The position numbers and the translations under genes were made by a program. A DNA stretch of 64,000 bases, from positions 1-64,000 of the forward strand of contig JAUNJE010000006.1 in NCBI GenBank assembly GCA_030533415.1. Direction: 5' to 3'. Each line of letters begins with the position of its first letter. The first letter of the stretch is position 1. Shown here one piece after another: positions 7,559 to 16,331 of the stretch. A model generated the notes under the pieces. That model was not told the DNA's origin. It did not search any database and was given only the letters and a program-made list of their open reading frames with translations. The stretch is from Eubacteriales bacterium. Its GTDB lineage: Bacteria > Bacillota > Clostridia > Oscillospirales > Oscillospiraceae.

Positions 7559-9283
7559 TTGGAAAAAGAAGCGATCATTTCCTTTGAAAACTTCGGTTTT
7601 CAATATACGGCCCAGGCGGAGCCGACCCTCTATGATATCAATTTGAAAATTCACAAGGGTGAAAAAATCCTGATTGCCGGGCCCTCCGGCTGCGGCAAAT
7701 CCACCCTCGCCCACTGCATCAACGGCCTGGTGCCCAACTCTTACCCCGGCAAAACCACCGGCAGCCTGACCGTAAACGGCAAAAACGCCCTGGAGCTGGG
7801 GCTGTTTGGCCTGTCCAAAACCGTGGGAACGGTGCTGCAGGATTCCGACAGCCAGTTCATTGGCCTTACGGTTGCGGAGGATATTGCCTTTGCCCTGGAA
7901 AATGACTGTATCCCCACTGGGGAAATGCACAAACAGGTGGAGCAAATTGCGGAGCTGGTGGATGTGAAGCGGGTTTTGAAGCATGCGCCCCACGAGATCT
8001 CCGGCGGCCAGAAGCAGCGTGTCGGCCTGGGCGGCGTTATGGTGGGTGAAGTGGATGTCCTGCTGTTTGACGAGCCCCTTGCCAATCTGGACCCCGCCAC
8101 GGGAAAGCAGGCCATAGTGCTGATCGACGAGATTCAGAAGCGCACCGGCTGCGCCGTAATCATCATTGAGCACCGGCTGGAGGATGTGCTCTACCGCCCT
8201 GTTGACCGGGTGGTGGTCATGGGGGATGGCCGCATTGTGTACGACGGTGATCCCGACCGGCTGCTTTGCGAAGATCTGCTGCAGCAGCGGGGCATCCGGG
8301 AGCCGCTGTATGTCACCGCGCTGAAATACGCGGGCGTCAGATTGCGTCCGGACATGCGGCCCTCTTATCTGCCAGAACTGAAGCTTTCCACGGAGCACAG
8401 AAAGCAGGTGCTGGACTGGTTTGTGGGGCAGCCCGCCCAGGAGGCGGCACCGGAGCGGGAAGCGCTGCTGCGGGCGGAGAACATCGACTTTACTTATGAA
8501 GGCGGCCACCACGCCCTGCGGGGCATTCACGCCATTGTCCACAAGGGCGAGATGCTCAGCATCGTCGGCACCAACGGCGCTGGAAAATCCACCTTTTCCA
8601 AAGTTATCTGCGGCTTCGAGAAGCCCCAAAGCGGTATCCTGGAACTGAACGGCGTGGATTTGAGCACCCTCAGCATTAAGGAACGGGCGGACCATATCGG
8701 CTATGTCATGCAGAACCCCAATCAGATGATTTCCAAAACCCAAATCTATGATGAGGTGGCCCTGGGACTGCGAAACCGGGGCGTTTCCGAGGAGGAGATC
8801 CGCCCCAGAGTGGAGCGGACACTAAAAATCTGCGGATTGTATCCTTTCCGGAACTGGCCCGTCTCCGCTCTGAGCTATGGCCAGAAGAAGCGGGTCACCA
8901 TCGCCTCCATTCTGGTGCTGGAACCGGAAATGATCCTTCTGGACGAGCCTACCGCCGGGCAGGACCTGAAGCACTATACGGAAATCATGGATTTCCTGTC
9001 GGAGCTGAACCGGCAGGGCGTCACGGTGGTGCTGATCACCCACGATATGCACCTGATGCTGGAATACACCCCGAGAGCCATTGTCTTTAACGCGGGACAG
9101 GTCATTGCGGACAGGTCCGCGGCGGAGGTTCTGAACTCCCCGGAGATCGTGGCGGCGGCCCATTTGAAGGAAACGTCCCTTTACCATCTGGCAGGATTCT
9201 GCGGCATTGATGATAAAGAGGAATTCACCCGGCGCTTTATCGCCCGGGACCGGGAGGTGCGAAGATATGACGAATCTGTTTAA
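7559..9283 (+). CDS. ECF transporter fused double ATP-binding protein
   Basis: A 574-residue protein with two ABC ATPase domains in one chain. Domain 1 (about 5-230) has GPSGCGKST, SGGQKQR and VLLFDEP. Domain 2 (about 300-540) has GTNGAGKST, LSYGQKKR and MILLDEP. It replaces the separate EcfA and EcfA' subunits of group II ECF systems and therefore serves its own S component. Translation starts at a TTG with AGGAGG 6 bases upstream; no ATG fits. The last 17 bases overlap the EcfT gene. Confidence 0.9.
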   Translation: MEKEAIISFENFGFQYTAQAEPTLYDINLKIHKGEKILIAGPSGCGKSTLAHCINGLVPNSYPGKTTGSLTVNGKNALELGLFGLSKTVGTVLQDSDSQFIGLTVAEDIAFALENDCIPTGEMHKQVEQIAELVDVKRVLKHAPHEISGGQKQRVGLGGVMVGEVDVLLFDEPLANLDPATGKQAIVLIDEIQKRTGCAVIIIEHRLEDVLYRPVDRVVVMGDGRIVYDGDPDRLLCEDLLQQRGIREPLYVTALKYAGVRLRPDMRPSYLPELKLSTEHRKQVLDWFVGQPAQEAAPEREALLRAENIDFTYEGGHHALRGIHAIVHKGEMLSIVGTNGAGKSTFSKVICGFEKPQSGILELNGVDLSTLSIKERADHIGYVMQNPNQMISKTQIYDEVALGLRNRGVSEEEIRPRVERTLKICGLYPFRNWPVSALSYGQKKRVTIASILVLEPEMILLDEPTAGQDLKHYTEIMDFLSELNRQGVTVVLITHDMHLMLEYTPRAIVFNAGQVIADRSAAEVLNSPEIVAAAHLKETSLYHLAGFCGIDDKEEFTRRFIARDREVRRYDESV

Positions 9284-10094
9284 CTATATCGACCGCCCCT
9301 CCCCAATCCACCGGCTTACCGGCGCCTGCAAGCTGGTTTGCCTGGTGGCCTGGAGCGTGGCTGCCATGACCAGCTTCTATACGCCGCTGCTGTGCATTAT
9401 GACCGTCGCCGCTGTGGTGCTGTTCCGGGTCGCCCAGCTGAAGGTGAAGGACATCTCCTTCATGCTGGGGGTCATGCTGGTGTATATCCTGATGAACAAT
9501 ATCCTGATATACCTGTTCAGCCCGAATCACGGCACCAGCCTCTATGGAAGCCAGACGGTTCTGCTGCGCATTGCGGGACCTTATGTAGTTACCGCTGAGC
9601 AGCTGTTCTACCACTTCAATGTGATTTTGAAAAACGCCTGTACCATTCCCATTGTTCTGCTGTTCGTGTGCACCACCAATCCTTCTGAATTTGCCGCTTC
9701 CCTGAACCGCATCGGTGTCAGCTACCGCATCAGCTATGCTGTGGCGCTGGCACTGCGGTATATTCCCGATATTCAGCGGGAATACCGGGATATCAGCCTG
9801 GCCCAGCAGGCCCGCGGCACGGAAATGAGCAAAAAGGCCAGCCTGGTGAACCGCTTGAAGGCCGCCAGCGCCATTTTGATTCCCCTGATCCTGTCCTCCA
9901 TGGAGCGGATCGAGACGATTTCCAACGCCATGGAGCTTCGCGGCTTCGGAAAAGGCAAAAAACGCACTTGGTATTCCGGCCGGAAATTCACCAGGGCGGA
10001 CATTTTGTGTATGCTGGTCTGCCTGGCTCTGGTGCTGGTTTCTCTGACGCTGACATATCTGAACGGCGGGCGCTACTACAATCCCTTTGGATAA
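9267..10094 (+). CDS. ecfT: ECF transporter transmembrane coupling protein EcfT
   Basis: A 275-residue membrane protein with about five helices. It carries the two Ala/Arg-Gly coupling motifs of EcfT, ARGTE and ELRGFG, which contact the ATPases. The start at 9267 lies inside the end of the ATPase gene and has GGGAGGTG upstream, so translation is coupled. It is the last gene of the operon and is followed by a strong terminator. Together with the S component and fused ATPase it makes a complete importer. Confidence 0.88.
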   Translation: MTNLFNYIDRPSPIHRLTGACKLVCLVAWSVAAMTSFYTPLLCIMTVAAVVLFRVAQLKVKDISFMLGVMLVYILMNNILIYLFSPNHGTSLYGSQTVLLRIAGPYVVTAEQLFYHFNVILKNACTIPIVLLFVCTTNPSEFAASLNRIGVSYRISYAVALALRYIPDIQREYRDISLAQQARGTEMSKKASLVNRLKAASAILIPLILSSMERIETISNAMELRGFGKGKKRTWYSGRKFTRADILCMLVCLALVLVSLTLTYLNGGRYYNPFG

Positions 10095-10103
10095 CGAAAT
10101 ACA

Positions 10104-10135
10104 AAAACGGCGGTATGAGGGCATACCGCCGTTTT
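10104..10135. terminator. Bidirectional terminator, ECF operon / AEC gene
   Basis: A perfect 14-bp stem (10104-10117 with 10122-10135) has a 4-nt loop and A/T ends. It lies between convergent genes and can end transcription from both sides. Confidence 0.85.
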
Positions 10136-10171
10136 GCTGTCTGCAAATTATTTCAGTATGGGGTCCTCGTA

Positions 10172-11080
10172 TTACAGCATCACCGAAAGAAGGATGACGG
10201 TGACCGTAATGCTGATGATGATGGACATGGAATTCAGCGCGCTGGACAGGCCAACATCGCCCTTCATCTCCCCCGTAAAGCCCGGGACAGCGGAGCCAAT
10301 GGGGCTGACCGCCAGAATCACCAGGGCCTGACGAATTTCCAGTTCAAATGGCAGAACGAAATAGAAAATACATGCCAAAACGGCCGCAACGCCATAGCGG
10401 ATCGCCAGCATCCTGACGATGGTCCAAATCTGGGACCTGTCCCCTTCCAGCTTGAAGCCCACACCGATCATCAGCATGGCCATGAAGGCGTTGGCACTGC
10501 CGATAATCCCGGCACAGGACATCACAAAATTCGGGACGGGGAGTTTGAGCAGGTTCATCAGCAGCATGAGCACATAGCACACAAAGGGAACGGACCTTGA
10601 CAAAGATTTCAGGATCCGCCTGACGGAAAATCCGCTGCCATCCTTGACCATGGAAGCCAGGCTGAATGCGCCCCCCAGGCACATCACGGCGTTGCCGGTG
10701 TCGAACAGGCTGGTGGCAATGACGCCCATGGAACCAAGAAAGCTCTGGGCAAAGGGAATCACAAAGGTGCCGATATTATAGCCCGAAAGGTTCAGCATTT
10801 CGAAGGCCTGCTGATCCTTGGACTTTTTGCGGTTTGTCAGGAAGCCGATGGCAACATACAGCAGTCCGCAGCCAATGGCCAGCAGTGTCAGGCTCAGCAG
10901 CGCTGTGTCGATTTCCTTTCCGGCAAAGCTGGTAATGATGGTGGCAGGCAGGGTAATGCGGATGGTAATCCGGGACAGAATGGTAAAATCTTCCTGCTTA
11001 AAAAAGCCGATCCGTTTTAATAAGTATCCCAGCAAAATAATGGCGACAAAGCTGCCGGCCCGCATAAGTATATCCAGCAT
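10172..11080 (-). CDS. AEC-family (auxin efflux carrier-like) permease
   Basis: A 302-residue integral membrane protein with about ten hydrophobic helices. It has the N-terminal LLGYLLKRIGFF stretch and the GYNIGTFVIPF segment characteristic of the AEC family, whose bacterial members move organic acids such as malate or malonate. It is monocistronic, with its own promoter at 11107-11135 and a shared terminator at its end. The substrate is unknown. Confidence 0.85.
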   Translation of the reverse strand: MLDILMRAGSFVAIILLGYLLKRIGFFKQEDFTILSRITIRITLPATIITSFAGKEIDTALLSLTLLAIGCGLLYVAIGFLTNRKKSKDQQAFEMLNLSGYNIGTFVIPFAQSFLGSMGVIATSLFDTGNAVMCLGGAFSLASMVKDGSGFSVRRILKSLSRSVPFVCYVLMLLMNLLKLPVPNFVMSCAGIIGSANAFMAMLMIGVGFKLEGDRSQIWTIVRMLAIRYGVAAVLACIFYFVLPFELEIRQALVILAVSPIGSAVPGFTGEMKGDVGLSSALNSMSIIISITVTVILLSVML

Positions 11081-11106
11081 AATTTCCCTCTCCTTTTCTT
11101 CCTTTC

Positions 11107-11135
11107 ATGATAGCGCGAAAAAAAGCGTTTGTAAA
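11107..11135 (-). promoter_or_regulatory. Promoter of the AEC permease gene
   Basis: Minus-strand TTTACA (11130-11135) and TATCAT (11107-11112) are 17 bases apart, about 25 bases before the start codon. Confidence 0.6.
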
Positions 11136-11175
11136 CGGAAATTTTCATTTTCCTATCGAATTTCTTTACAGAGTA

Positions 11176-11184
11176 TGTTATACT
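11176..11184 (+). promoter_or_regulatory. Extended -10 promoter of the ydjGHI-like operon
   Basis: TG-t-TATACT is an extended -10 element about 55 bases before the first gene. A weak TCGAAT at 11156-11161 is the best -35 at 17 bases. No SigW-type signature, which controls the B. subtilis operon, was found. Confidence 0.45.
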
Positions 11185-11239
11185 ATAAACCGTATAGACC
11201 GCGCGAACGGAAACCGGCGCGGCGGAAAGGAGGCAATGT

Positions 11240-12328
11240 ATGGACGATCCGTCCCGGGTTCTGGAATACAAATGTCCATGCTGCAACGCAGGGCTGGTGT
11301 TCGGCAAGAACACCCAGAAATTGACCTGTGAATACTGCGGCAATACCTTCGACATCGATACGGTCCGTGCCTTTCAGGAAAGCGAAAACCAAAAGCCCAG
11401 CGAAGAATTTCACTGGGAGGATGTGCAAAGACAGGAATGGACGGAGGAAGCGCAGCGGGCCATGCGTGCGTTTCAATGCCCCTCCTGCGGCGGGGAGATT
11501 CTCACCGAGGAAACCACGGCCGCCACTTTTTGTCCTTACTGTGACAATCCCACCATCATGCCCTCCCGCCTCAGCGGCGGCTTCCGGCCGGATGCGGTGA
11601 TCCCCTTCCAGAAGGACAAAGAGGACGCAAAAGCGGCCTTCCTGCGGCTGTGTAAGGGGAAACCGCTGCTTCCGAAGGAATTTACCAAGGAACAGCGGCT
11701 GGAGCGGATTACCGGCCTGTATGTCCCCTTCTGGCTTTACGACTGCGGTGCGGACTTTGACGGAAGCTATAAGGCTACCCGGATTCACCATTGGTCGGAT
11801 AGTAAGTATAATTATACCAAAACCGACCATTTCCTCCTGCGCCGGGGCGCGGAAGCCGAATTTGCGGGTATTCCCATGGACGGTTCTTCGAAAATGGACG
11901 ATACCTTCATGGAATCCATTGAGCCGTATGATTACCGCCAGATGAAAAATTTCGACATGGCCTATCTTTCCGGTTACCTGGCCGATAAATATGATGTTCC
12001 CTCGGAAAATGGGGAGGACCGTATCCGCCAGCGGGTGAACACGGCCATCCGGGACGAACTGCAAAGCACGCTCCTCGGGTATGCCACGGTGATTCCCACG
12101 ACCCAGCGGCTTCGGGTGAACCACAGCAGAGCGAAATACGCCCTGCTGCCCGTGTGGATTTTGAATACCCGCTACCGGGGAAAACTCTACACCTTTGCCA
12201 TGAACGGACAGACCGGCAAGCTGACTGGCACCTTCCCCATCTGCCCCAAGCGGACAGCGGCCTGGTTTTGCGGAATCTGTGCCGGCGTTACCCTGCTTGC
12301 CATGCTGGTGCAGTGGCTGGCGTTTTAA
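11240..12328 (+). CDS. Zinc-ribbon membrane protein, YdjG-like
   Basis: A 362-residue protein. Two zinc ribbons lie at the N terminus: CPCC at 12-15 paired with CEYC at 30-33, then CPSC paired with CPYC at about 83-105. A conserved central domain rich in aromatic residues follows. A single C-terminal membrane helix ends the chain. This layout and the two following genes (TPM domain, SPFH domain) match B. subtilis ydjG-ydjH-ydjI, whose products form a membrane complex that recruits PspA. No pspA is present here. The role is inferred from synteny. Confidence 0.75.
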   Translation: MDDPSRVLEYKCPCCNAGLVFGKNTQKLTCEYCGNTFDIDTVRAFQESENQKPSEEFHWEDVQRQEWTEEAQRAMRAFQCPSCGGEILTEETTAATFCPYCDNPTIMPSRLSGGFRPDAVIPFQKDKEDAKAAFLRLCKGKPLLPKEFTKEQRLERITGLYVPFWLYDCGADFDGSYKATRIHHWSDSKYNYTKTDHFLLRRGAEAEFAGIPMDGSSKMDDTFMESIEPYDYRQMKNFDMAYLSGYLADKYDVPSENGEDRIRQRVNTAIRDELQSTLLGYATVIPTTQRLRVNHSRAKYALLPVWILNTRYRGKLYTFAMNGQTGKLTGTFPICPKRTAAWFCGICAGVTLLAMLVQWLAF

Positions 12329-12340
12329 GGAGGCGGCGGT

Positions 12341-13186
12341 ATGAAACGAAACATTTTCTCCCTGCTGCTGTGCCTGCTTCTTTTGGCAGCGCTGGTTTTG
12401 CCGGTTTCCGCCGCACCGGATCTGCCGATGGTGGTGGACAATGCCGGACTCCTGTCTGACGCGGAGCGGAACGCGCTGAAAGAAAAAGCCCAGTCCCTGC
12501 GCACGGAATATGAAATGGATGTGGTCATCCTGACGGTGGACAGTCTGGAAGGCAAAACGCCCCAGGATTACGCGGATGACTATTACGACGACAATGGCTA
12601 TGGCTATGGGGAAGATTACAGCGGCCTTCTGTTCCTGCTGGCTATGGAAGAACGTGACTGGTATATCTCCACCTGCGGCGACACAATTTATGCCATTACG
12701 GACTATGGCGTTCAAAAGCTTGGTGAGGCGGCATTGTCCGGTTTGTCCGCAGGCGCATATTATGAGGCGTTTGACGCATATCTGAACGCCCTCCCCTCTT
12801 ATTTGAATGCGTTTCAGTCCGGCCATCCCATCGACGGTTATGCGGACTACTCCGGGGATTATTACCATGGAGAACGGGATACCGTGGTGCATTACAGGCG
12901 TTCCCCGAATCTCCTGATCTCTATTCTGATCGGATTGGTTGCGGCAGGCGTGACGGTGGGCGTCATGGCCGTCTCCATGAATTCCAAGCGGCCGCAGCGG
13001 AGCGCTTCCAGCTATCTGAAAGCCGGCTCTTTCCGCCTGCGGACGCATCAGGATCTGTTCCTGTACAGCAATGTCAGCAAAACCCGCCGCCAGGAGAACA
13101 ATGGCGGTCACAGCGGTGGCGGCGGCAGCTCCGTTCACCATAGCTCCGGCGGCAGGAGCCACGGTGGCGGCGGCGGAAAATTCTAA
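12341..13186 (+). CDS. TPM-domain membrane protein, YdjH/YgcG-like
   Basis: A 281-residue protein. It has a signal peptide (1-24, ending VSAAP) and a TPM domain (about 28-160, starting VVDNAGLLSDAE). One membrane helix follows at about 190-210. The C-terminal tail is rich in Gly, Ser and His (GGGGSSVHHSSGG) and typical of this family. The domain is predicted to sit outside the membrane with the tail in the cytoplasm. It begins 12 bases after the zinc-ribbon gene and is co-transcribed with it and the SPFH gene. Confidence 0.85.
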   Translation: MKRNIFSLLLCLLLLAALVLPVSAAPDLPMVVDNAGLLSDAERNALKEKAQSLRTEYEMDVVILTVDSLEGKTPQDYADDYYDDNGYGYGEDYSGLLFLLAMEERDWYISTCGDTIYAITDYGVQKLGEAALSGLSAGAYYEAFDAYLNALPSYLNAFQSGHPIDGYADYSGDYYHGERDTVVHYRRSPNLLISILIGLVAAGVTVGVMAVSMNSKRPQRSASSYLKAGSFRLRTHQDLFLYSNVSKTRRQENNGGHSGGGGSSVHHSSGGRSHGGGGGKF

Positions 13187-13217
13187 ATACCACTACTTAC
13201 AAAAAGGAGAATGATTT

Positions 13218-14519
13218 ATGGGTCTGATCAAAGCGGCACTGGGCAGCGTTGGGGGCATCCTGGGCGACCAGTGGAGAGAGTATTTTTACTGTGACAGCAT
13301 GGACGAAACCGTGCTTGTCCGCAAGGGCAGGAAGCGCACCGGCGGCCGAAGCAGCAATACCAAGGGAAGCGACAATATCATCACCAATGGCTCCGTCATT
13401 GCGGTCAACGAGGGCCAGTGCATGATGATCGTGGAACAGGGAAAAATCGTAGAATTTGCCGCAGAGCCGGGAGAATTCACCTGGGATTCCTCCACGGAAT
13501 CCACCATTTTCTACGGCGTCCTGGGCAAGGGACTGGAAAACTCCTGGGAAAATCTGATGCGCCGCTTCACCTTCGGTGCCGATACCGCCAAGGATCAGCG
13601 GGTCTACTACTTTAACCTCAAAGAGATCATCGGCAATAAGTACGGAACCCCCGCGCCGGTCCCCTTCCGGGTGGTGGATGCCAATATCGGACTGGATATG
13701 GATGTCTCCATCCGCTGCAATGGAGAGTATTCCTACCGGATCTCGGATCCCATGCTGTTCTATCAGAATGTCTGCGGCAATGTGACCCAGGACTACACCC
13801 GCTCCCAGCTGGACAGCCAGCTGAAATCCGAGTTCCTGACCGCGCTGCAGCCTGCCTTTGCCCGAATTTCCGCCCAGGGCGTTCGGTATTCCGCCCTGCC
13901 CGGCCACACCATGGAGCTGGCAGAGGCCATGAACAGTGTGCTGTCCGCCAAGTGGAGCGGCCTGCGGGGCATCCGCGTGGTATCCGTTGGTGTCAATTCC
14001 GTCACTGCCTCCGCTGAGGACGAGGCCACCATCAAGGAACTGCAAAAATCCGCGGTTTTCCGCAATACCAATATGGCCGCCGCCCACATGGTGCAGGCCC
14101 AGGCCGAGGCCATGAAAACCGCCGCCGCCAACAAAAACGGCGCCATGATGGGCTTCATGGGGATGAATATGGCCCAGAACGCCGGCGGCTTTGATGCCAA
14201 TGCCCTGTATCGGATGGGACAGCAGCACGCCCAACAGCAGCCCGCCCCCGCTGCCAACAGTTGGAAGTGCAGCTGCGGCGCGGAGAATACGGGAAAATTC
14301 TGCGCCGAATGCGGCGCGCCGAAGCCCGCAGAGGGCTGGGTCTGTGCCTGCGGCAGTGTGAATAAGGGCAAATTCTGCCCGGAGTGCGGTGCAAAAAAGC
14401 CCGCCGCCGCGCCTTTGTACCGCTGTGACAAATGCGGCTGGGAGCCGGAGGACCCCAAGCATCCGCCGAAATTCTGCCCCGAGTGCGGCGATCGGTTTGA
14501 CGATAATGATATCCAATAA
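13218..14519 (+). CDS. SPFH-domain protein with C-terminal zinc ribbons, YdjI-like
   Basis: A 433-residue protein of the virion-core/YdjI SPFH family. The SPFH region occupies about 30-280. A helical, Ala/Met-rich part follows (about 275-340). Three C-terminal zinc-binding modules come last, with CSCG/CAECG, CACG/CPECG and CDKCG/CPECG pairs. Family members form membrane-associated oligomers. As the third gene of the YdjG-YdjH-YdjI-like set, it is probably the scaffold. GGAG lies upstream of ATG 13218. A terminator follows immediately. Confidence 0.85.
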   Translation: MGLIKAALGSVGGILGDQWREYFYCDSMDETVLVRKGRKRTGGRSSNTKGSDNIITNGSVIAVNEGQCMMIVEQGKIVEFAAEPGEFTWDSSTESTIFYGVLGKGLENSWENLMRRFTFGADTAKDQRVYYFNLKEIIGNKYGTPAPVPFRVVDANIGLDMDVSIRCNGEYSYRISDPMLFYQNVCGNVTQDYTRSQLDSQLKSEFLTALQPAFARISAQGVRYSALPGHTMELAEAMNSVLSAKWSGLRGIRVVSVGVNSVTASAEDEATIKELQKSAVFRNTNMAAAHMVQAQAEAMKTAAANKNGAMMGFMGMNMAQNAGGFDANALYRMGQQHAQQQPAPAANSWKCSCGAENTGKFCAECGAPKPAEGWVCACGSVNKGKFCPECGAKKPAAAPLYRCDKCGWEPEDPKHPPKFCPECGDRFDDNDIQ

Positions 14520-14525
14520 ATGGAA

Positions 14526-14549
14526 AGCCCCTGACCATGGTCAGGGGCT
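14526..14549. terminator. Palindromic terminator between convergent genes
   Basis: A 24-base perfect palindrome followed on the plus strand by AATTTCATTTT. It can end both the SPFH operon and the opposite AlkD-like operon, whose stop codon is 5 bases away. Confidence 0.75.
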
Positions 14550-14553
14550 AATT

Positions 14554-15231
14554 TCATTTTACACGGTATTGCTTTAGGATTTCCTTTTGTTCCGGCATAA
14601 TGCGGTAACTTTCCACCGACTTTTGAATGGCCTTGTTGTGGGTCCAGGTGTCCAGGCGGTACTCCGAAAGAAAGGGGAAAACAGCGTCAAACTGCTTGGC
14701 CAGGGCCGTTGCGAAATACCAGGCCGCCATCATTTTGACGTAGTAATCCTCATTTTGAACGGCTGCAACCCATTCCGGGTAAGCAGGATCAAAGTCCCCG
14801 TCCAGGTAATGGCTCATGAGCATACCAATGCCAAAACGGATGGTATAGGGCCGGTCCGAAGCGATCCACCGCCGGACATAGGGAAGCAGCTCCCGTCGGT
14901 GCTTGCGAAACACTCTGGGGCTGAGTTGGTCGCAGGTCGCCCAGTTGTCAACAAAGGGCAAAAACGCTTCCACATTGCCAATGGTAGTCTCAAAATTCTT
15001 TCCCCGTTCCAGCACAAAGCTGTGCAGCTGGTTTTCCTCAAAATAACGGTGGGGCAGCTGAAGAAGAAAGGCATCCGCGTTTTCCATTTCCTTCGCCAGG
15101 CGGCGCAGTTCCGGCGTGCGGACGCCGATAATGGTATCGGGATCGAGGGTGGGAAGCAGGCGGCGCTGCATTTGCTGGTAGCTTACGTCCTGCAGGGAAA
15201 AGAGCGTTTCCAACAATGCTTCCTGTTTCAT
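14554..15231 (-). CDS. AlkD-like DNA alkylation repair protein
   Basis: A 225-residue all-helical HEAT-repeat protein of the AlkD/AlkC-like family (DNA alkylation repair enzyme domain). Members of the AlkD type remove N3- and N7-alkylated purines. Supporting segments are GVRTPELRRLAKE, FVDNWATCDQL and YYVKMMAAWYFA. The DNW-x-x-CD stretch is a family hallmark. It follows ispA after a single base on the same strand, so it ends the ispA operon. Substrate range is inferred from the family. Confidence 0.85.
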   Translation of the reverse strand: MKQEALLETLFSLQDVSYQQMQRRLLPTLDPDTIIGVRTPELRRLAKEMENADAFLLQLPHRYFEENQLHSFVLERGKNFETTIGNVEAFLPFVDNWATCDQLSPRVFRKHRRELLPYVRRWIASDRPYTIRFGIGMLMSHYLDGDFDPAYPEWVAAVQNEDYYVKMMAAWYFATALAKQFDAVFPFLSEYRLDTWTHNKAIQKSVESYRIMPEQKEILKQYRVK

Positions 15232-15232
15232 A

Positions 15233-16108
15233 CTATACCCTCCGCCCGGTCAGGCTTTTCGCCAGGGAAACCATATATTCCCTGTCTTCAAAAGCATCCA
15301 GGGCATCAATGGCGTATTGGGTGTACTGCTCCACCAATTTTTCGCACTTTTCCAGGCCGTACAGGCGGACAAAGGTATTTTTGGCGGCATCCGTGCCGAC
15401 GCCCTTGCCCATTTCCTCCCGGGTGCCGATGACATCCAGCATGTCATCCCGGATTTGGAACGCCAGGCCCACACCGGCGGCAAACTGGCAGGCGGCATTG
15501 AATTGGGCTTCACTGGCCCCGCCGGCAATGGCACCCAATGCACAGGCGGCGTTGATCAGCCTGCCGGTCTTCCGGGACTGAATATCCAGGACCTCCTGCT
15601 CACTCAGTTCCCGCTCCCCGCTCAGGATATCCAGCACCTGTCCACCCACCATGCCAAGAGACCCGGCACATTCTGCCAGAAGGCCGATGGCGTCCGCCAT
15701 GTCTCCCTCTTTTGGCAGCTTTGCGGTGGATGCCATCAGAAAGGCGTCCGTCAGCAGCGCATCCCCGGCCAGCACGGCCATTCCTTCGCCGTATACTTTG
15801 TGGTTGGTGGGACGGCCCCGGCGGAAATCGTCATTGTCCATGCAGGGCAAATCGTCATGGATCAGGCTGTAGGTATGGATCATTTCCACGGCGGCGGCAA
15901 AGGGGGCAGCCTGCTTCCAGCCGGCGCCGCACATGCGGCAAAATTCAAATGCCATAATGGGCCGCAGACGTTTGCCCCCGGCCAGCAGGCTGTATTCCAT
16001 GGCTTCAAACAAAATTTTCTGGGGTTCTCCATAAAATTGCGCATAGAAATCCCGCAGATAGGTTTCAATATATTCCCGGTATTCCCGGCTGCGGTCATCA
16101 AGGCTCAT
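15233..16108 (-). CDS. ispA: Polyprenyl (farnesyl/geranyl) diphosphate synthase
   Basis: A 291-residue trans-prenyltransferase that condenses isopentenyl and dimethylallyl diphosphate. The first aspartate-rich motif is DDLPCMDND and the second is DDMLD, with GGKRLRP in the N-terminal part. Short-chain synthases of about 290 residues in this operon position are farnesyl diphosphate synthases (IspA/YqiD). The start overlaps the end of xseB by 11 bases. It feeds undecaprenyl phosphate and quinone synthesis. Confidence 0.92.
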   Translation of the reverse strand: MSLDDRSREYREYIETYLRDFYAQFYGEPQKILFEAMEYSLLAGGKRLRPIMAFEFCRMCGAGWKQAAPFAAAVEMIHTYSLIHDDLPCMDNDDFRRGRPTNHKVYGEGMAVLAGDALLTDAFLMASTAKLPKEGDMADAIGLLAECAGSLGMVGGQVLDILSGERELSEQEVLDIQSRKTGRLINAACALGAIAGGASEAQFNAACQFAAGVGLAFQIRDDMLDVIGTREEMGKGVGTDAAKNTFVRLYGLEKCEKLVEQYTQYAIDALDAFEDREYMVSLAKSLTGRRV

Positions 16109-16331
16109 CCTGGAAATCCTCCTCCACAGGGCTGCCGTCGGGGGCGGTCATGATTTTCTTTACCTGAAGCTGGGCCTCGTCCAGCAGCTTCTGGCAGCTG
16201 CGCACCAGCTCCGTCCCCTCCTGAAACAGCTTGAGGCTCTCCTCCAGAGCCACATCCCCCCGCTCCATGGCGCGGACGATCTGCTCCAGGCGGGCCATGG
16301 ACTGCTCAAATGTATTGTTGGACTGGTTCAT
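16098..16331 (-). CDS. xseB: Exodeoxyribonuclease VII small subunit
   Basis: A 77-residue XseB protein with the family pattern FEQSMARLEQIVRAMERGD then LEESLKLFQEG. Several copies wrap around one large subunit to form the single-strand exonuclease. It overlaps xseA by 4 bases upstream and ispA downstream, as in most Bacillota. Confidence 0.95.
   Translation of the reverse strand: MNQSNNTFEQSMARLEQIVRAMERGDVALEESLKLFQEGTELVRSCQKLLDEAQLQVKKIMTAPDGSPVEEDFQDEP

Noticed and set aside
11183..13162. 659-codon minus-strand open frame
   Set aside because: It is antisense to the zinc-ribbon and TPM genes, which have clear motifs, signal peptide and ribosome-binding sites. The frame has no domain.
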